Shown piece after piece: positions 1-8,895 of a stretch of 64,000 bases of DNA. The notes under the pieces are model-generated. The model was not told where the DNA came from, did no database searches, and saw nothing but the letters and a program-made list of their open reading frames with translations. The stretch is from a virus. Numbering within the stretch: position 1 is the first letter of the stretch; each line of letters begins with the position of its first letter. A program made the position numbers and the translations under genes. The stretch is from positions 1-64,000 of the IMG/VR virus record IMGVR_UViG_3300027777_000028; one strand, given 5' to 3'.

Positions 1-1
1 A

Positions 2-2206
2 TATTCACAGTTTGTTGCGGAAGCGGGTGCCGGTGTATTAACACCTGGTAGGTTTTACTTGATGACTGATTATCAAACTTGTTATGACCAACCAAACTAT
101 GATAATTTAAAAAATCCTATCACAACGGGTAACTATAAAACAGGAACAACAGAACCTATATTATTATTGGCAATATCTACAAACAGGTTTTCACCTACGG
201 TATATTCTACATTATACCCTCAAGATAAAATAACATACGATATAACTTGGAATACCACTGAAATCACGAGTAGCCCTGCAAAAGGTAGAATCACTGAAAG
301 AATTGATAACTTTAATAATAGAACTGATTATGATAACAGAAGTATTTTATTTAAAAGATATAATGGATATTACTATAATGAAGGACCTGGATCTGTTTTA
401 GATGGTCTTGTTGGGATAAGTGGTATAACAGGAACAACAGGTGTGTTATATGGTAATACGGGTACAACATTTAACTTAAGTTTATTTACTGGAGCAATTG
501 TTTCAGTACGAAATTTAAATCCTTCATTTTTTGAAGTTGTGTCTATTGTGAGTGCTTCTTTAGCGATTATATCAGGTGTAACAATAAGTGAAACTACCAA
601 CTCAAATTATTCTTTTGGAATTAATGATGGTAAAATGACTTATTACCAACCTAATGTAAGACAAGACCAAGTTTTTGAATATACAACATTTGGTGATGCT
701 ATTGATGAAAGTGGGGCGGTTAATAACTATATTGGTAACTATTCTAACCTACATTTAGAATTTGGTACTGGGGATTTTTTACTCGCAAACAATGTTTTTA
801 TTACAGGGGAATACACAAATAATACTATTGGTAACGGTTCTTATAATAACACATTCAATGATGATTGTGATAGCAATCAAATTGGAGATGGATTTTATAA
901 TAACTCAACAAATGATGATTTTGACGGTAATATAATTGGGGAAAATTTTAATAACAATTTTATTACATCAAATTTCAATAATAATAGAATTGGTAGTGAT
1001 TTTTATAATAATACTTTAGTGGGTGGTTCTTTTTATAGAAACAATATTGGAAATGATTTTAGGAATAATGTTTGGGAGAATTTCCTTTGGGATTTTCAAA
1101 ATAATGAAATAGGAAATCAGTTTAATAATAATAAAATTTATGATCAGTTTTATAATAATGATATTGGTAATGGGTATAATGGTAATCAAAGTTATTCACG
1201 ATTTTATCGTAATTTAATTGATAATGGATATAATGGTAATACGGTATATTCAGAGTTCTACGAAAATAATATTGGATTCAATTTTTATAATAATACTATT
1301 GGAGAAAACGGAAATATTGGGGGTACTGCTTTTAGGGGTAATATAATTGGGACCTATTTTGAAAGTAATACAATTAAATTTAATTTTTTAAGTAACAATA
1401 TTTTAAACGATTTTTACAATAATGACATATATTGTGCTTTTATAAAAAATTCAATATTAAATGGTTTTAACACAAACACAATTGGTGGAGTTAACAACTT
1501 AGGTCTTACTTTTGAGAACAACCAAATTATGAATAATTTTAAGGGTAACGATATTCAAGGTAATTTTTGGAGTAACCAACTTAAAACAAATTTTAAAGCT
1601 AATGAGATATTAGGTGAGTTTGGATATAATAATATAGGATTTGAGTGTTCACCTAATATTTTTAGTGGTATAACGACACATAACAATATCGGTGATGATT
1701 TTTCATTTAATACTTGTTACGGATCATTTTCTTACAACACAATAGGGACTTATTTCAATTCTAATGAGGTACAAGATGGATTTGGTTTTGGTGGGGCCTC
1801 ACCTCAAGGAAATAGAATCGGAAATAATTTTATAGATAATACCATCGGTGAATATTTCTACAATAATACTATTTCCGATAACTTTTACAATAACACAATT
1901 GGTGATTCATTCCAATGGAATATTGTTAATACCCAAGTTAATAATGTTTGTTTAAGTACAGGTATGTTATATGATATCACAACAGTTAATGTATTCAAAA
2001 ATAAAAATGGAGATAACAGATTATCATATTACGATGAATTAGATGTTTTAACAATAGAAACATTAACTGAGGCTCCTTGTCTAGGTGGGTTAAATGCGTT
2101 AGACATACCAGAAAATGATTTGAATTATGGACTAATAGTTTATATTAACGATATTGTTGTTTTAGATATACCTGAAGACGATTTAAATTATGGGTTAGTA
2201 ATATAA
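2..2206 (+). CDS. Tail fibre / solenoid protein with nonapeptide repeats (5' truncated)
   Basis: The frame is open from base 2, before the first ATG (position 62), and reads naturally into it (..TPGRFYLMTDY..), so the gene starts upstream of the window. From about residue 245 to 650 (counted from base 59) it consists of degenerate nine-residue units of the form I-G-x-x-F-x-x-N-x, often paired into 18-residue coils, for example IGSDFYNNT and IGNQFNNNK. Such regular Asn/Phe/Ile spacing indicates a beta-solenoid with an Asn ladder and an aromatic core. The C-terminus carries two copies of LDIPE(N/D)DLNYGL about 22 residues apart. It is followed by other fibre-type genes, so a host-contact fibre or spike is likely. 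The fold and role are inferred from the repeat pattern only. Confidence 0.75.
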   Translation, partial: YSQFVAEAGAGVLTPGRFYLMTDYQTCYDQPNYDNLKNPITTGNYKTGTTEPILLLAISTNRFSPTVYSTLYPQDKITYDITWNTTEITSSPAKGRITERIDNFNNRTDYDNRSILFKRYNGYYYNEGPGSVLDGLVGISGITGTTGVLYGNTGTTFNLSLFTGAIVSVRNLNPSFFEVVSIVSASLAIISGVTISETTNSNYSFGINDGKMTYYQPNVRQDQVFEYTTFGDAIDESGAVNNYIGNYSNLHLEFGTGDFLLANNVFITGEYTNNTIGNGSYNNTFNDDCDSNQIGDGFYNNSTNDDFDGNIIGENFNNNFITSNFNNNRIGSDFYNNTLVGGSFYRNNIGNDFRNNVWENFLWDFQNNEIGNQFNNNKIYDQFYNNDIGNGYNGNQSYSRFYRNLIDNGYNGNTVYSEFYENNIGFNFYNNTIGENGNIGGTAFRGNIIGTYFESNTIKFNFLSNNILNDFYNNDIYCAFIKNSILNGFNTNTIGGVNNLGLTFENNQIMNNFKGNDIQGNFWSNQLKTNFKANEILGEFGYNNIGFECSPNIFSGITTHNNIGDDFSFNTCYGSFSYNTIGTYFNSNEVQDGFGFGGASPQGNRIGNNFIDNTIGEYFYNNTISDNFYNNTIGDSFQWNIVNTQVNNVCLSTGMLYDITTVNVFKNKNGDNRLSYYDELDVLTIETLTEAPCLGGLNALDIPENDLNYGLIVYINDIVVLDIPEDDLNYGLVI

Positions 2207-2222
2207 AAAATAAATAACACAA

Positions 2223-2229
2223 TATTTAT
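2223..2229 (+). promoter_or_regulatory. TATTTAT motif, candidate phage promoter
   Basis: The motif lies 30 bases before the start of the 358-residue structural gene, in a short A/T-rich gap. It is one of 17 copies placed the same way in this window; the function is inferred from that recurrence. Confidence 0.45.
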
Positions 2230-2259
2230 TATAAATAATAAACAAAAAAACAAAAAAAA

Positions 2260-3336
2260 ATGATACAAGGAATTAGAATAACAAGTACAAATTTATCAGG
2301 ACTAACGGCAAACGTTACTTTTTTACCCACAACTGGTGGAACTATTAATTTAGGATCTGAAGTAATACCATTTAATAATATTTCGGTTTATCCTTACGGA
2401 ACATACGAATTAGACGTTCAATTATATGATAGAATATACGAAATAGTTGTACCAGCACCGTTAACAGGTCAGAGCGCATATACTCAAACAGTAAGAGCGG
2501 TTACCGTTGACGGAGGAGCCCAACCATTTTCAGGAGCCGTATTATCTGAAGTGTGGGGAACATATACAACAGAATATATTACAAATGAAGGAATATCATC
2601 AACTGATATTGTTTTAGCTGAAGGTATTTGTTCTGATGATGTTGATGCTGCATATTTACCCGGAAATATCGGTGGATGGCCAACAAGTATTAATTCTTTC
2701 TTAGGACCATTTCAATCAGGAGGACTAGCAGGTTATCCGTTTGTTGGTAGTGTTGGATTTGGAGCATTTGCAAGTCACGTAGCAACAACTCTTGGTGGAA
2801 CTTTGTTTGTTACAAGTATGCCACACATTGGTGTTACTGAAGATGGTCGTTCAGGTAGAATGTTAAGAAGAGGTAAAGCAAATAGTTTAACCGATAATAC
2901 CTGTGGTGCCGTTGCGGGAGCAATTGACCAAGTTGTAAATCAACTAAGCTCACCTCCAGATCAAAATAACGCACCTTTTAATAATGAAAATTATTCTTTT
3001 TGGAAATTGACTGATATTTTATGGCCGTATAAAAATGTATTATCAGGTTTTACAGGTACTTCTGAAGAGATTTATAATAATCAAATGATATTTGCCACAG
3101 AAACTATTAGGGATTCAGCGTATGATTATATAATCGCAAATTTACCAGCAGCAACAACTGGAAACACCACAAATGATGTGTATTTTTTAAGTGGTATTTT
3201 TATTAATTCTGATGTTAGTTCCGGTACAACACAATTTGAGTCGTATGTCGTTGTTGATAAAGTCATGAAATATGAATATGGTATTGGGTGGAACAATATT
3301 ACTGTTAATTATATGTCCGGATTACCAATTGACTAA
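2260..3336 (+). CDS. Putative virion (fibre-associated) protein, unknown
   Basis: This 358-residue protein matches no family I can name with confidence. The first 75 residues are beta-rich, with a TGGTINLG turn and alternating hydrophobic residues, as in small domains at the N-terminus of phage fibre or baseplate attachments. The remainder is Gly/Ser/Thr-rich and has no catalytic motif that I can see. There is no signal peptide or membrane segment. The start is the only in-frame ATG near the 5' end, behind a run of A residues with no Shine-Dalgarno sequence. It sits between a solenoid fibre and a beta-helix spike gene, so a structural role at the tail tip is the best guess. Confidence 0.5.
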   Translation: MIQGIRITSTNLSGLTANVTFLPTTGGTINLGSEVIPFNNISVYPYGTYELDVQLYDRIYEIVVPAPLTGQSAYTQTVRAVTVDGGAQPFSGAVLSEVWGTYTTEYITNEGISSTDIVLAEGICSDDVDAAYLPGNIGGWPTSINSFLGPFQSGGLAGYPFVGSVGFGAFASHVATTLGGTLFVTSMPHIGVTEDGRSGRMLRRGKANSLTDNTCGAVAGAIDQVVNQLSSPPDQNNAPFNNENYSFWKLTDILWPYKNVLSGFTGTSEEIYNNQMIFATETIRDSAYDYIIANLPAATTGNTTNDVYFLSGIFINSDVSSGTTQFESYVVVDKVMKYEYGIGWNNITVNYMSGLPID

Positions 3337-3354
3337 ATAAATTAAAAAAATAAA

Positions 3355-4638
3355 ATGGCAACAAAATATATTGTAAATAACGTATCGGGACAAACCATAA
3401 ATGGTGATTTAACCACGAATACTATATCGGCAACAACATATTATAATGTTTCGTCAAATTTTCAATCTGAGATACACGTAAGTCAAATAGATGGAAACGA
3501 CACTACAGGCGATGGTAGTTTGCTTAATCCTGTTGCAACTATTACTTACGCATTGACTTTATTGACAGGGTCTCGTAAAACAATTATTGTTCATCCAGGC
3601 GGTTATAATGAAAATGTTACGGTTGCAAGTGGTAATACCACAATAGCTACAACCGAGTTAACGGGTGCAAATACTCTTTTATCGGGAACTTTAACTATTG
3701 GTTCATTAGGTTCAGGTTCTCGTATTTCGGGTTTGAGGATGTCTAAGCTTGTCATTAGTGGAACCGCACAGGCTTATATAAGCAATTGTACTGTTGATAC
3801 TCAAGTTACTAAATCTTCTAGTGGTTATGTAGAGATTATTAATACAGAAATGCAATGTACTTCAGGTATTCAAATTTATGGTGCAGGTATCACTATTATC
3901 AACGGTAATAAAAATGTTGCTGTATCAGTAAGTAACGATTCAGCACAAGTCATTGTAAAAGGATGTAATAGTGTTGTTACACCTTCCGCTAGCGCGGGTA
4001 ATCTAGCTATAGTTGATTGTATTGTAACAGCTTTAGGTGGAAATGCTATAACTATTACTAATTCCGCAACAACTTTAACTTTGCTTAATAGTCAAGTTCT
4101 TGTTCAGGCAGGTAATAATGTTGCACCCATTAGCGTTGCGGGTATTTATTCAATTATTAATACCATCTATGATAAACCAAATTCATCTCTTACGGGGACT
4201 AATACTAACTCTATTGATTATTTTCAATTTATAAATGCAGATAGATTAACTATAACAGGATCAATATATTCTCCAAACATAACAGGAGCGATAACAAATT
4301 TACCATCACCATCTGGTACTGTAAATTATGATTGTTCTATTGGAACAACATTTGTTCATTTTGGGGTTGATGCAACATCGGATTGGATAGTTAATTTAAC
4401 AAATTTTGATTTACCTGATGGTTGTTCGACATCTATAAAGATAATTGCGTCAAATGCTGATATATCGGGAAATACTTGGAAAATAACAGGGTTTAAAATA
4501 GATGGAGTTCCTCAAATATGGACTAAATCATGGACTAATGGTGCTAGAAATACATTGTATATTTATAAGTTTACAATTGTAAATACAGTATCGGGTATAG
4601 TTGCGTATGGGGAAAGAACAACAACAACACCAGCATAA
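3355..4638 (+). CDS. Tail spike-like protein with right-handed beta-helix
   Basis: In this 427-residue protein, residues about 38-75 contain the entry pattern of pectin-lyase-fold proteins (VSQIDGNDTTGDGS, then NPVATITYAL and a TIIVHPGGYNENVTV strand). This is followed to about residue 300 by short strands separated by N/T/S turns, consistent with helix coils. A separate beta-rich C-terminal domain (about 320-427) carries a WTKSWTNGARNTLY segment. Proteins of this shape form trimeric spikes that bind or cleave surface polysaccharide, but no catalytic residues can be assigned. It is 18 bases behind the preceding structural gene and has no TATTTAT motif of its own, so it is probably co-transcribed. 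Confidence 0.65.
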   Translation: MATKYIVNNVSGQTINGDLTTNTISATTYYNVSSNFQSEIHVSQIDGNDTTGDGSLLNPVATITYALTLLTGSRKTIIVHPGGYNENVTVASGNTTIATTELTGANTLLSGTLTIGSLGSGSRISGLRMSKLVISGTAQAYISNCTVDTQVTKSSSGYVEIINTEMQCTSGIQIYGAGITIINGNKNVAVSVSNDSAQVIVKGCNSVVTPSASAGNLAIVDCIVTALGGNAITITNSATTLTLLNSQVLVQAGNNVAPISVAGIYSIINTIYDKPNSSLTGTNTNSIDYFQFINADRLTITGSIYSPNITGAITNLPSPSGTVNYDCSIGTTFVHFGVDATSDWIVNLTNFDLPDGCSTSIKIIASNADISGNTWKITGFKIDGVPQIWTKSWTNGARNTLYIYKFTIVNTVSGIVAYGERTTTTPA

Positions 4639-4664
4639 ATTAAAATGACTAAAAAATAAATAAT

Positions 4665-4913
4665 ATGAGAATTTGTATTTTAACAGAAAACGATAAGGTA
4701 GAACAAGTAAGAGAAGGTTGGATAAATAAAAATGTTATGAAAATACCTTGTTCATCAACAGGTGTAGAACCTGCAACACATTGGTTTTGTACCATGGCAG
4801 GATCTGAAGAAAAAATGAACTCTATTTACGCAAAGAAAAACTTATCTATTATGGAATTAGAAATTGGTCCAAAAGAATTTCTTAATAAATGGGGTCTGAA
4901 AATCATAAAATAG
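4665..4913 (+). CDS. Small protein of unknown function
   Basis: This 82-residue soluble protein begins MRICILTENDKVEQ and contains two cysteines (in IPCSST and WFCTM). I do not recognise the family. Its 3' end overlaps the start of the 2OG-Fe(II) oxygenase gene by 25 bases in another frame, so translation of the two is probably coupled. There is no membrane segment or repeat. Codon use and composition resemble the neighbours, and the ordinary ATG follows an A/T-rich leader. It is supported as a gene mainly by its position in a tight co-directional run. Confidence 0.55.
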   Translation: MRICILTENDKVEQVREGWINKNVMKIPCSSTGVEPATHWFCTMAGSEEKMNSIYAKKNLSIMELEIGPKEFLNKWGLKIIK

Positions 4914-5521
4914 TAAAAAATTTCATCAGTGATGATGAAGTTAATCTAATTGTTGATTGGGTTGAATCTATTAACCATACCGGAAATGATAGTAATCACC
5001 ACTTAACAGAATTATCCAAAGACCTAAACGGTAAATCGTATATGTTTGATATATCAAATACCCCACTAACTAATTACATCACAAAATTCCAATCAATATC
5101 TGACGTATCTAAAGACATATTACCAAGTTTTATTTATAAAATTATAGACAGGATCTCAGAAGAATTTAATTACCCAAAAGATAATATCTTTATTCAGGCG
5201 GTAGATATGAATAAGGGTGGTAAAATACAACCCCATTATGATGCATCAATTGATGGTTACATAAACTACAAATGCAACATTAGTGTGTTATCGGAAGATT
5301 ATAAAATTTTTATAGATGATTCTTCACCTGTAATAGAACAAAAAGACCTATACTGTTTTGAAGCTTCGTTATATAAACATTGGACCGAAGAGTTTAATTC
5401 AAGAAGGGTGTTTTTAAGTTTTGGTTTTATATTACCTTATGGCGTTTTAGGTAGAAATGAAAGTGACCCAAGAGTTAGATTAAGTCAACGAATATCAAAA
5501 TATTTTCAAAAACATAGTTGA
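4889..5521 (+). CDS. 2OG-Fe(II) dioxygenase (prolyl 4-hydroxylase-like)
   Basis: This 210-residue protein has the jelly-roll dioxygenase signature. His116-x-Asp118 (QPHYDAS) and distal His164 (YKHWTEE) would bind Fe(II). Arg172/Arg173, eight to nine residues later in RRVFLSFGF, are placed to bind 2-oxoglutarate. The family hydroxylates protein or nucleic-acid substrates using O2 and 2-oxoglutarate. The substrate here is unknown; the position among fibre genes allows virion-protein modification, and the following DNA polymerase also allows DNA modification. The ATG at 4889 lies inside the preceding gene, and the next in-frame Met is about 50 residues later, so the overlapping start is preferred. 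It ends in TGA, showing that TGA is a stop codon in this genome. Confidence 0.75.
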   Translation: MGSENHKIVKNFISDDEVNLIVDWVESINHTGNDSNHHLTELSKDLNGKSYMFDISNTPLTNYITKFQSISDVSKDILPSFIYKIIDRISEEFNYPKDNIFIQAVDMNKGGKIQPHYDASIDGYINYKCNISVLSEDYKIFIDDSSPVIEQKDLYCFEASLYKHWTEEFNSRRVFLSFGFILPYGVLGRNESDPRVRLSQRISKYFQKHS

Positions 5522-5542
5522 TATAAAACAAAACAAAAACTA

Positions 5543-5549
5543 TATTTAT
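5543..5549 (+). promoter_or_regulatory. TATTTAT motif, candidate phage promoter
   Basis: The motif lies 56 bases before the DNA polymerase start. This is the longest motif-to-start distance in the window and leaves room for the hairpin at 5563-5580 in the leader. Confidence 0.45.
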
Positions 5550-5562
5550 TTACGAAGGTAAA

Positions 5563-5580
5563 TGCCGACCTAATTCGGTA
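5563..5580 (+). promoter_or_regulatory. Stem-loop in DNA polymerase leader
   Basis: TGCCGA (5563-5568) can pair with TCGGTA (5575-5580) around a six-base loop: five Watson-Crick pairs and one G-U in RNA. It ends 25 bases before the polymerase ATG and is not followed by a T-run, so it is not a terminator. T4 and RB69 DNA polymerases repress their own translation by binding a hairpin in this position. The same role here is an inference. Confidence 0.35.
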
Positions 5581-5605
5581 GCTAATACACCAAAAGTAAA
5601 TAATT

Positions 5606-8572
5606 ATGATATCACAAGAAGAAATAAAAAATTTCCTAGAAGGAAATGATCCAGAAAAATATATCGTTTCGGTCGAATACGATTACGTCACAGACAAAAT
5701 ATTCAAAATAAAAGAAGTTCCTGGTAAAGGAAAAGAAATTCAAAAGGACACCTTAATTTCATTCGCTTGGGTTGGTGATCTTCGTGGTCTAAACTTTTAT
5801 TCATCATCAAAAGGATTACAAAAAGAGGCCATGACAAAACATGGTATTATTATAGAAAAATTAAAAACCGAAAATAATGATCGTTTAAAACGAGGACTTA
5901 CATTTATGGTTAAATCTGTTAAAGGTTATAGAAACCTTATTCAGTTTTTTAGAGAAGGCGGAGTTGATCCTTGGGGTGAAAATGTTAAAGATTTGTTAAT
6001 GATATTACCTCCAGTCGAACAATATCTAATTTCAAAAGAAAAAAGATTATTCAAAGGGTTTGAAGAATATAATGATATTCTTAGAATGGTATTTGACCTT
6101 GAGACCACATCTTTAGAACCAAAAGATGGTAGGATCTTTATGATCGGAATTAAAACAAATAAAGGGTTTAAAAAAGTAATTGAATGCACAAATGCCGATG
6201 AAGAAAGAAGGGGATTAACAGAGTTTTTTCAAATAATTGACGACATAAAACCATCAATTATCTCGGGATATAACTCATTTAACTTTGACTGGCATTGGAT
6301 ATATGAAAGATGTAAGATTTTAAATCTTGATATTAAAAAAATTGCCAAGTCTTTAAACCCAAACAAATCAATCTCACAAAAAGATTCTATGTTGAAATTG
6401 GCAAATGAGGTTGAAAAGTTTAATCAAACTCAAATGTGGGGTTATAACATTATTGATATCTTACATTCAGTTCGTAGAGCACAAGCAATTAATTCAAACA
6501 TTAAAGAAGCGGGTCTTAAATATATCACAAAATATATCGAAGCAGAAGCTCCCGATCGTGTATATGTTGATCACGACAAAATTGGATCAATGTATCGAGA
6601 TAAAGAAGATTACTGGTTGAATATTGAAAATGGAAAATATAAAAAAGTTGGCACAGACTCCAAAGTTGATGATGTGTGTGAACGACATTCAAACATTTAT
6701 ATTAAAACAACGGGAGATAATATTATTGAGCGTTACTTGGACGATGACTTGGAAGAAACCCTTTTGGTTGACGAAGAATTCAATCAAGGATCATTTTTGT
6801 TGGCGTCCCTTCTTCCAACAACATATGAAAGGGTTTCAACAATGGGAACGGCAACATTATGGAAAATGTTAATGTTGGCTTGGTCTTATAAACATAATCT
6901 TGCAATACCAGCCAAAAACGATAAGGGGAACTTCGTGGGAGGACTTTCTCGTTTGATTAGAACAGGATACTCAAAGAATGTATTAAAACTCGACTACTCG
7001 TCTCTATACCCCTCCATTCAGTTGGTTCACGATGTGTTTCCTGATTGTGATGTGACAGGTGCAATGAAAGGTCTTTTAACTTATTTTAGAAATAGTCGTA
7101 TCAAATACAAACAACTCGCCGAAGAATATGCCTCTATTGATAAAAAGAAATCAACATCTTATGACCGTAAACAATTACCGATTAAGATCTTCATTAACTC
7201 GATGTTCGGTGCCCTTTCAGCCCCACAGGTATTTCATTGGGGTGATATGGATAAGGGTGAAATGATTACTTGCACAGGTCGTCAGTATCTTCGAATGATG
7301 ATTAACTTTTTTATGGATCGTGGATATACACCTCTTGTGATGGACACGGATGGTATTAACTTTTCGGTTCCTGAAGGTGTGGAAGAAAGACGTTATGTTG
7401 GTAAAGGTCTGAATTGGAAAGTTGTTGATGGTAAAGAATATATTGGTGAAGAGGCTGATGTAATGGAGTTTAACGATCTTGCGATGAGAGGTGAGATGGC
7501 TCTTGATACTGACGGACAATGGCCTGCGTGTATTAACTTGGCTCGTAAGAATTACGCTTTGATTACGGCAAAAGGTAAAATCAAACTTACAGGTAACTCA
7601 ATCAAATCTAAAAAAATGCCAATCTATATTGAGAAGTTTTTGGATAAAGGAATTAAATTACTTCTTGATGGTAAAGGACAAGAGTTTGTCGAGTGGTATT
7701 ATGAATACGTCCAACAGATATTTGACCTTCAAATTCCTTTGATGGATATTGCAAACAAAGCAAAAGTAAAACAAACCATCGATGATTATATAATTCGTAG
7801 TAAGCAAACAACAAAGGCGGGAAGTTTAATGTCTAGACAAGCACACATGGAATTGGCAATCAAAGAGGGGTTAAATGTAAATCTTGGTGATGTAATATTT
7901 TATGTTAATAATGGATCGAAAGCATCACACGGAGACGTTCAAAAAGTTAATAAACCAAAGAAAGGTTGGTCACAAGAACAAATTGATTTGTTTTTTTCGG
8001 ATAGTTTAAAAAGTAATTTAGATTACAAACAGAAAGAAAAATTTTTACTTAACAATGGTTGGGAAAAATCTTGGTCGGAAGATAACTGGGTACGTAGTGA
8101 TGCTAAAAACAAGGAGGCAAATACCGGAATACCAACAGATTTCGCCTATCGACTTAGTAGTACCGATTCAGTTATCCAACTAAATTGTTACCGAATTGAG
8201 CCATCTGATTTAGAAAATAACCCGACAATGAAAGGTCAATATAATATTCAAAGAGCAATTGCGACTTTTAATAAACGTGTAGAACCATTACTTGTTGTGT
8301 TTAAACAAGAAGTAAGAAATGGATTGTTGGTTAAGAATCCAGAAGACCGACCATTCTTCACAAAAGATCAATGTGAATTAATTAACGGACAACCATTTGA
8401 TGAAGGCGACCAAGACAAATTAGAAGACGTTATGGAAATTTCAGATGAGGAAATGTTATTTTGGAATCGTGTTGGTGAGACACCATATCACATGTATAAA
8501 AATGCTGATGATGTCATGTGGAAATATGTACCAAAAGAAGATTTAATCAAGTTTGAGACCATCGGAGGATAG
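5606..8572 (+). CDS. gp43: DNA polymerase, family B, with 3'-5' exonuclease
   Basis: This 988-residue replicative polymerase is somewhat longer than T4 gp43 (898). The exonuclease domain shows Exo I (FDLETTSLEP, Asp164/Glu166), Exo II (YNSFNFDWHW, Asn223 to Asp228) and an Exo III candidate in a YLDDDLEE segment. The polymerase domain shows motif A (KLDYSSLYPSI, Asp near 462), motif B (KIFINSMFG, near 530) and motif C (VMDTDGINF, near 580). Motif C reads DTDG, where the usual form is DTDS. It lies alone between fibre genes and a minus-strand island, not in the replication cluster at 37-45 kb. The last 30 bases overlap the convergent gene at 8543-8890. Its leader has a TATTTAT motif and a hairpin. 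Confidence 0.93.
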   Translation: MISQEEIKNFLEGNDPEKYIVSVEYDYVTDKIFKIKEVPGKGKEIQKDTLISFAWVGDLRGLNFYSSSKGLQKEAMTKHGIIIEKLKTENNDRLKRGLTFMVKSVKGYRNLIQFFREGGVDPWGENVKDLLMILPPVEQYLISKEKRLFKGFEEYNDILRMVFDLETTSLEPKDGRIFMIGIKTNKGFKKVIECTNADEERRGLTEFFQIIDDIKPSIISGYNSFNFDWHWIYERCKILNLDIKKIAKSLNPNKSISQKDSMLKLANEVEKFNQTQMWGYNIIDILHSVRRAQAINSNIKEAGLKYITKYIEAEAPDRVYVDHDKIGSMYRDKEDYWLNIENGKYKKVGTDSKVDDVCERHSNIYIKTTGDNIIERYLDDDLEETLLVDEEFNQGSFLLASLLPTTYERVSTMGTATLWKMLMLAWSYKHNLAIPAKNDKGNFVGGLSRLIRTGYSKNVLKLDYSSLYPSIQLVHDVFPDCDVTGAMKGLLTYFRNSRIKYKQLAEEYASIDKKKSTSYDRKQLPIKIFINSMFGALSAPQVFHWGDMDKGEMITCTGRQYLRMMINFFMDRGYTPLVMDTDGINFSVPEGVEERRYVGKGLNWKVVDGKEYIGEEADVMEFNDLAMRGEMALDTDGQWPACINLARKNYALITAKGKIKLTGNSIKSKKMPIYIEKFLDKGIKLLLDGKGQEFVEWYYEYVQQIFDLQIPLMDIANKAKVKQTIDDYIIRSKQTTKAGSLMSRQAHMELAIKEGLNVNLGDVIFYVNNGSKASHGDVQKVNKPKKGWSQEQIDLFFSDSLKSNLDYKQKEKFLLNNGWEKSWSEDNWVRSDAKNKEANTGIPTDFAYRLSSTDSVIQLNCYRIEPSDLENNPTMKGQYNIQRAIATFNKRVEPLLVVFKQEVRNGLLVKNPEDRPFFTKDQCELINGQPFDEGDQDKLEDVMEISDEEMLFWNRVGETPYHMYKNADDVMWKYVPKEDLIKFETIGG

Positions 8573-8890
8573 TATATACCATACTCCCTGAACATTTTGT
8601 AACTCTATACAAGCACCTTTACTAATTTCTAATTCGTCCCAATCTTCATCAATTCTGTTGAGATCAGGAATAATAGTACAATTTGTTAATGATTTAATAG
8701 TGATTTTATCTGTTGTTGTTGAATTAAGTTTTAATTTACAGTGTGAGACATCTTTAACAATAATTAAAATTTCACCATTTGTGGAATATGTAGGCTCACT
8801 TAAAATTATGGTTTCGAAGGTGTTTAAATTAACTGATCGACCTCCCCTAAATACTGTTTTTCTTGTTGGTGATTCTCTATGTATTGGCAT
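8543..8890 (-). CDS. Small beta-rich protein, possibly virion
   Basis: This 115-residue protein alternates hydrophobic and polar residues throughout (ILIIVKDVSHCKLKLNS) and ends in GVWYILSSDGLKLD. That resembles small beta-sandwich proteins seen near neck or fibre genes in T4-like phages. There are no catalytic motifs, signal peptide or membrane segment. It is last in the minus-strand unit, 5 bases behind the gp13-like gene, so it is probably co-transcribed and translated with it. Its 3' end overlaps the DNA polymerase 3' end by 30 bases. A plus-strand frame across the same region has no supporting features and was not annotated. Confidence 0.55.
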   Translation of the reverse strand: MPIHRESPTRKTVFRGGRSVNLNTFETIILSEPTYSTNGEILIIVKDVSHCKLKLNSTTTDKITIKSLTNCTIIPDLNRIDEDWDELEISKGACIELQNVQGVWYILSSDGLKLD

Positions 8891-8895
8891 AAAAA

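Noticed and set aside
830-1960. Possible CRISPR or DNA tandem repeat
   Set aside because: The periodicity is in the protein (nine residues); the DNA units diverge and have no spacers.
4557-5150. TATTTAT copies inside genes (for example near 4562 and 5139) as promoters
   Set aside because: They arise from ordinary Tyr/Ile/Leu codons in AT-rich coding sequence and are not followed by a start codon of another gene.
5510-5525. Recoding of TGA
   Set aside because: TGA ends the oxygenase gene at the expected family length, and other genes end in TAA or TAG, so the standard bacterial code applies.
6405-6872. Two short plus-strand frames within the polymerase gene
   Set aside because: They are shifted frames inside conserved polymerase sequence; no sign of translation.
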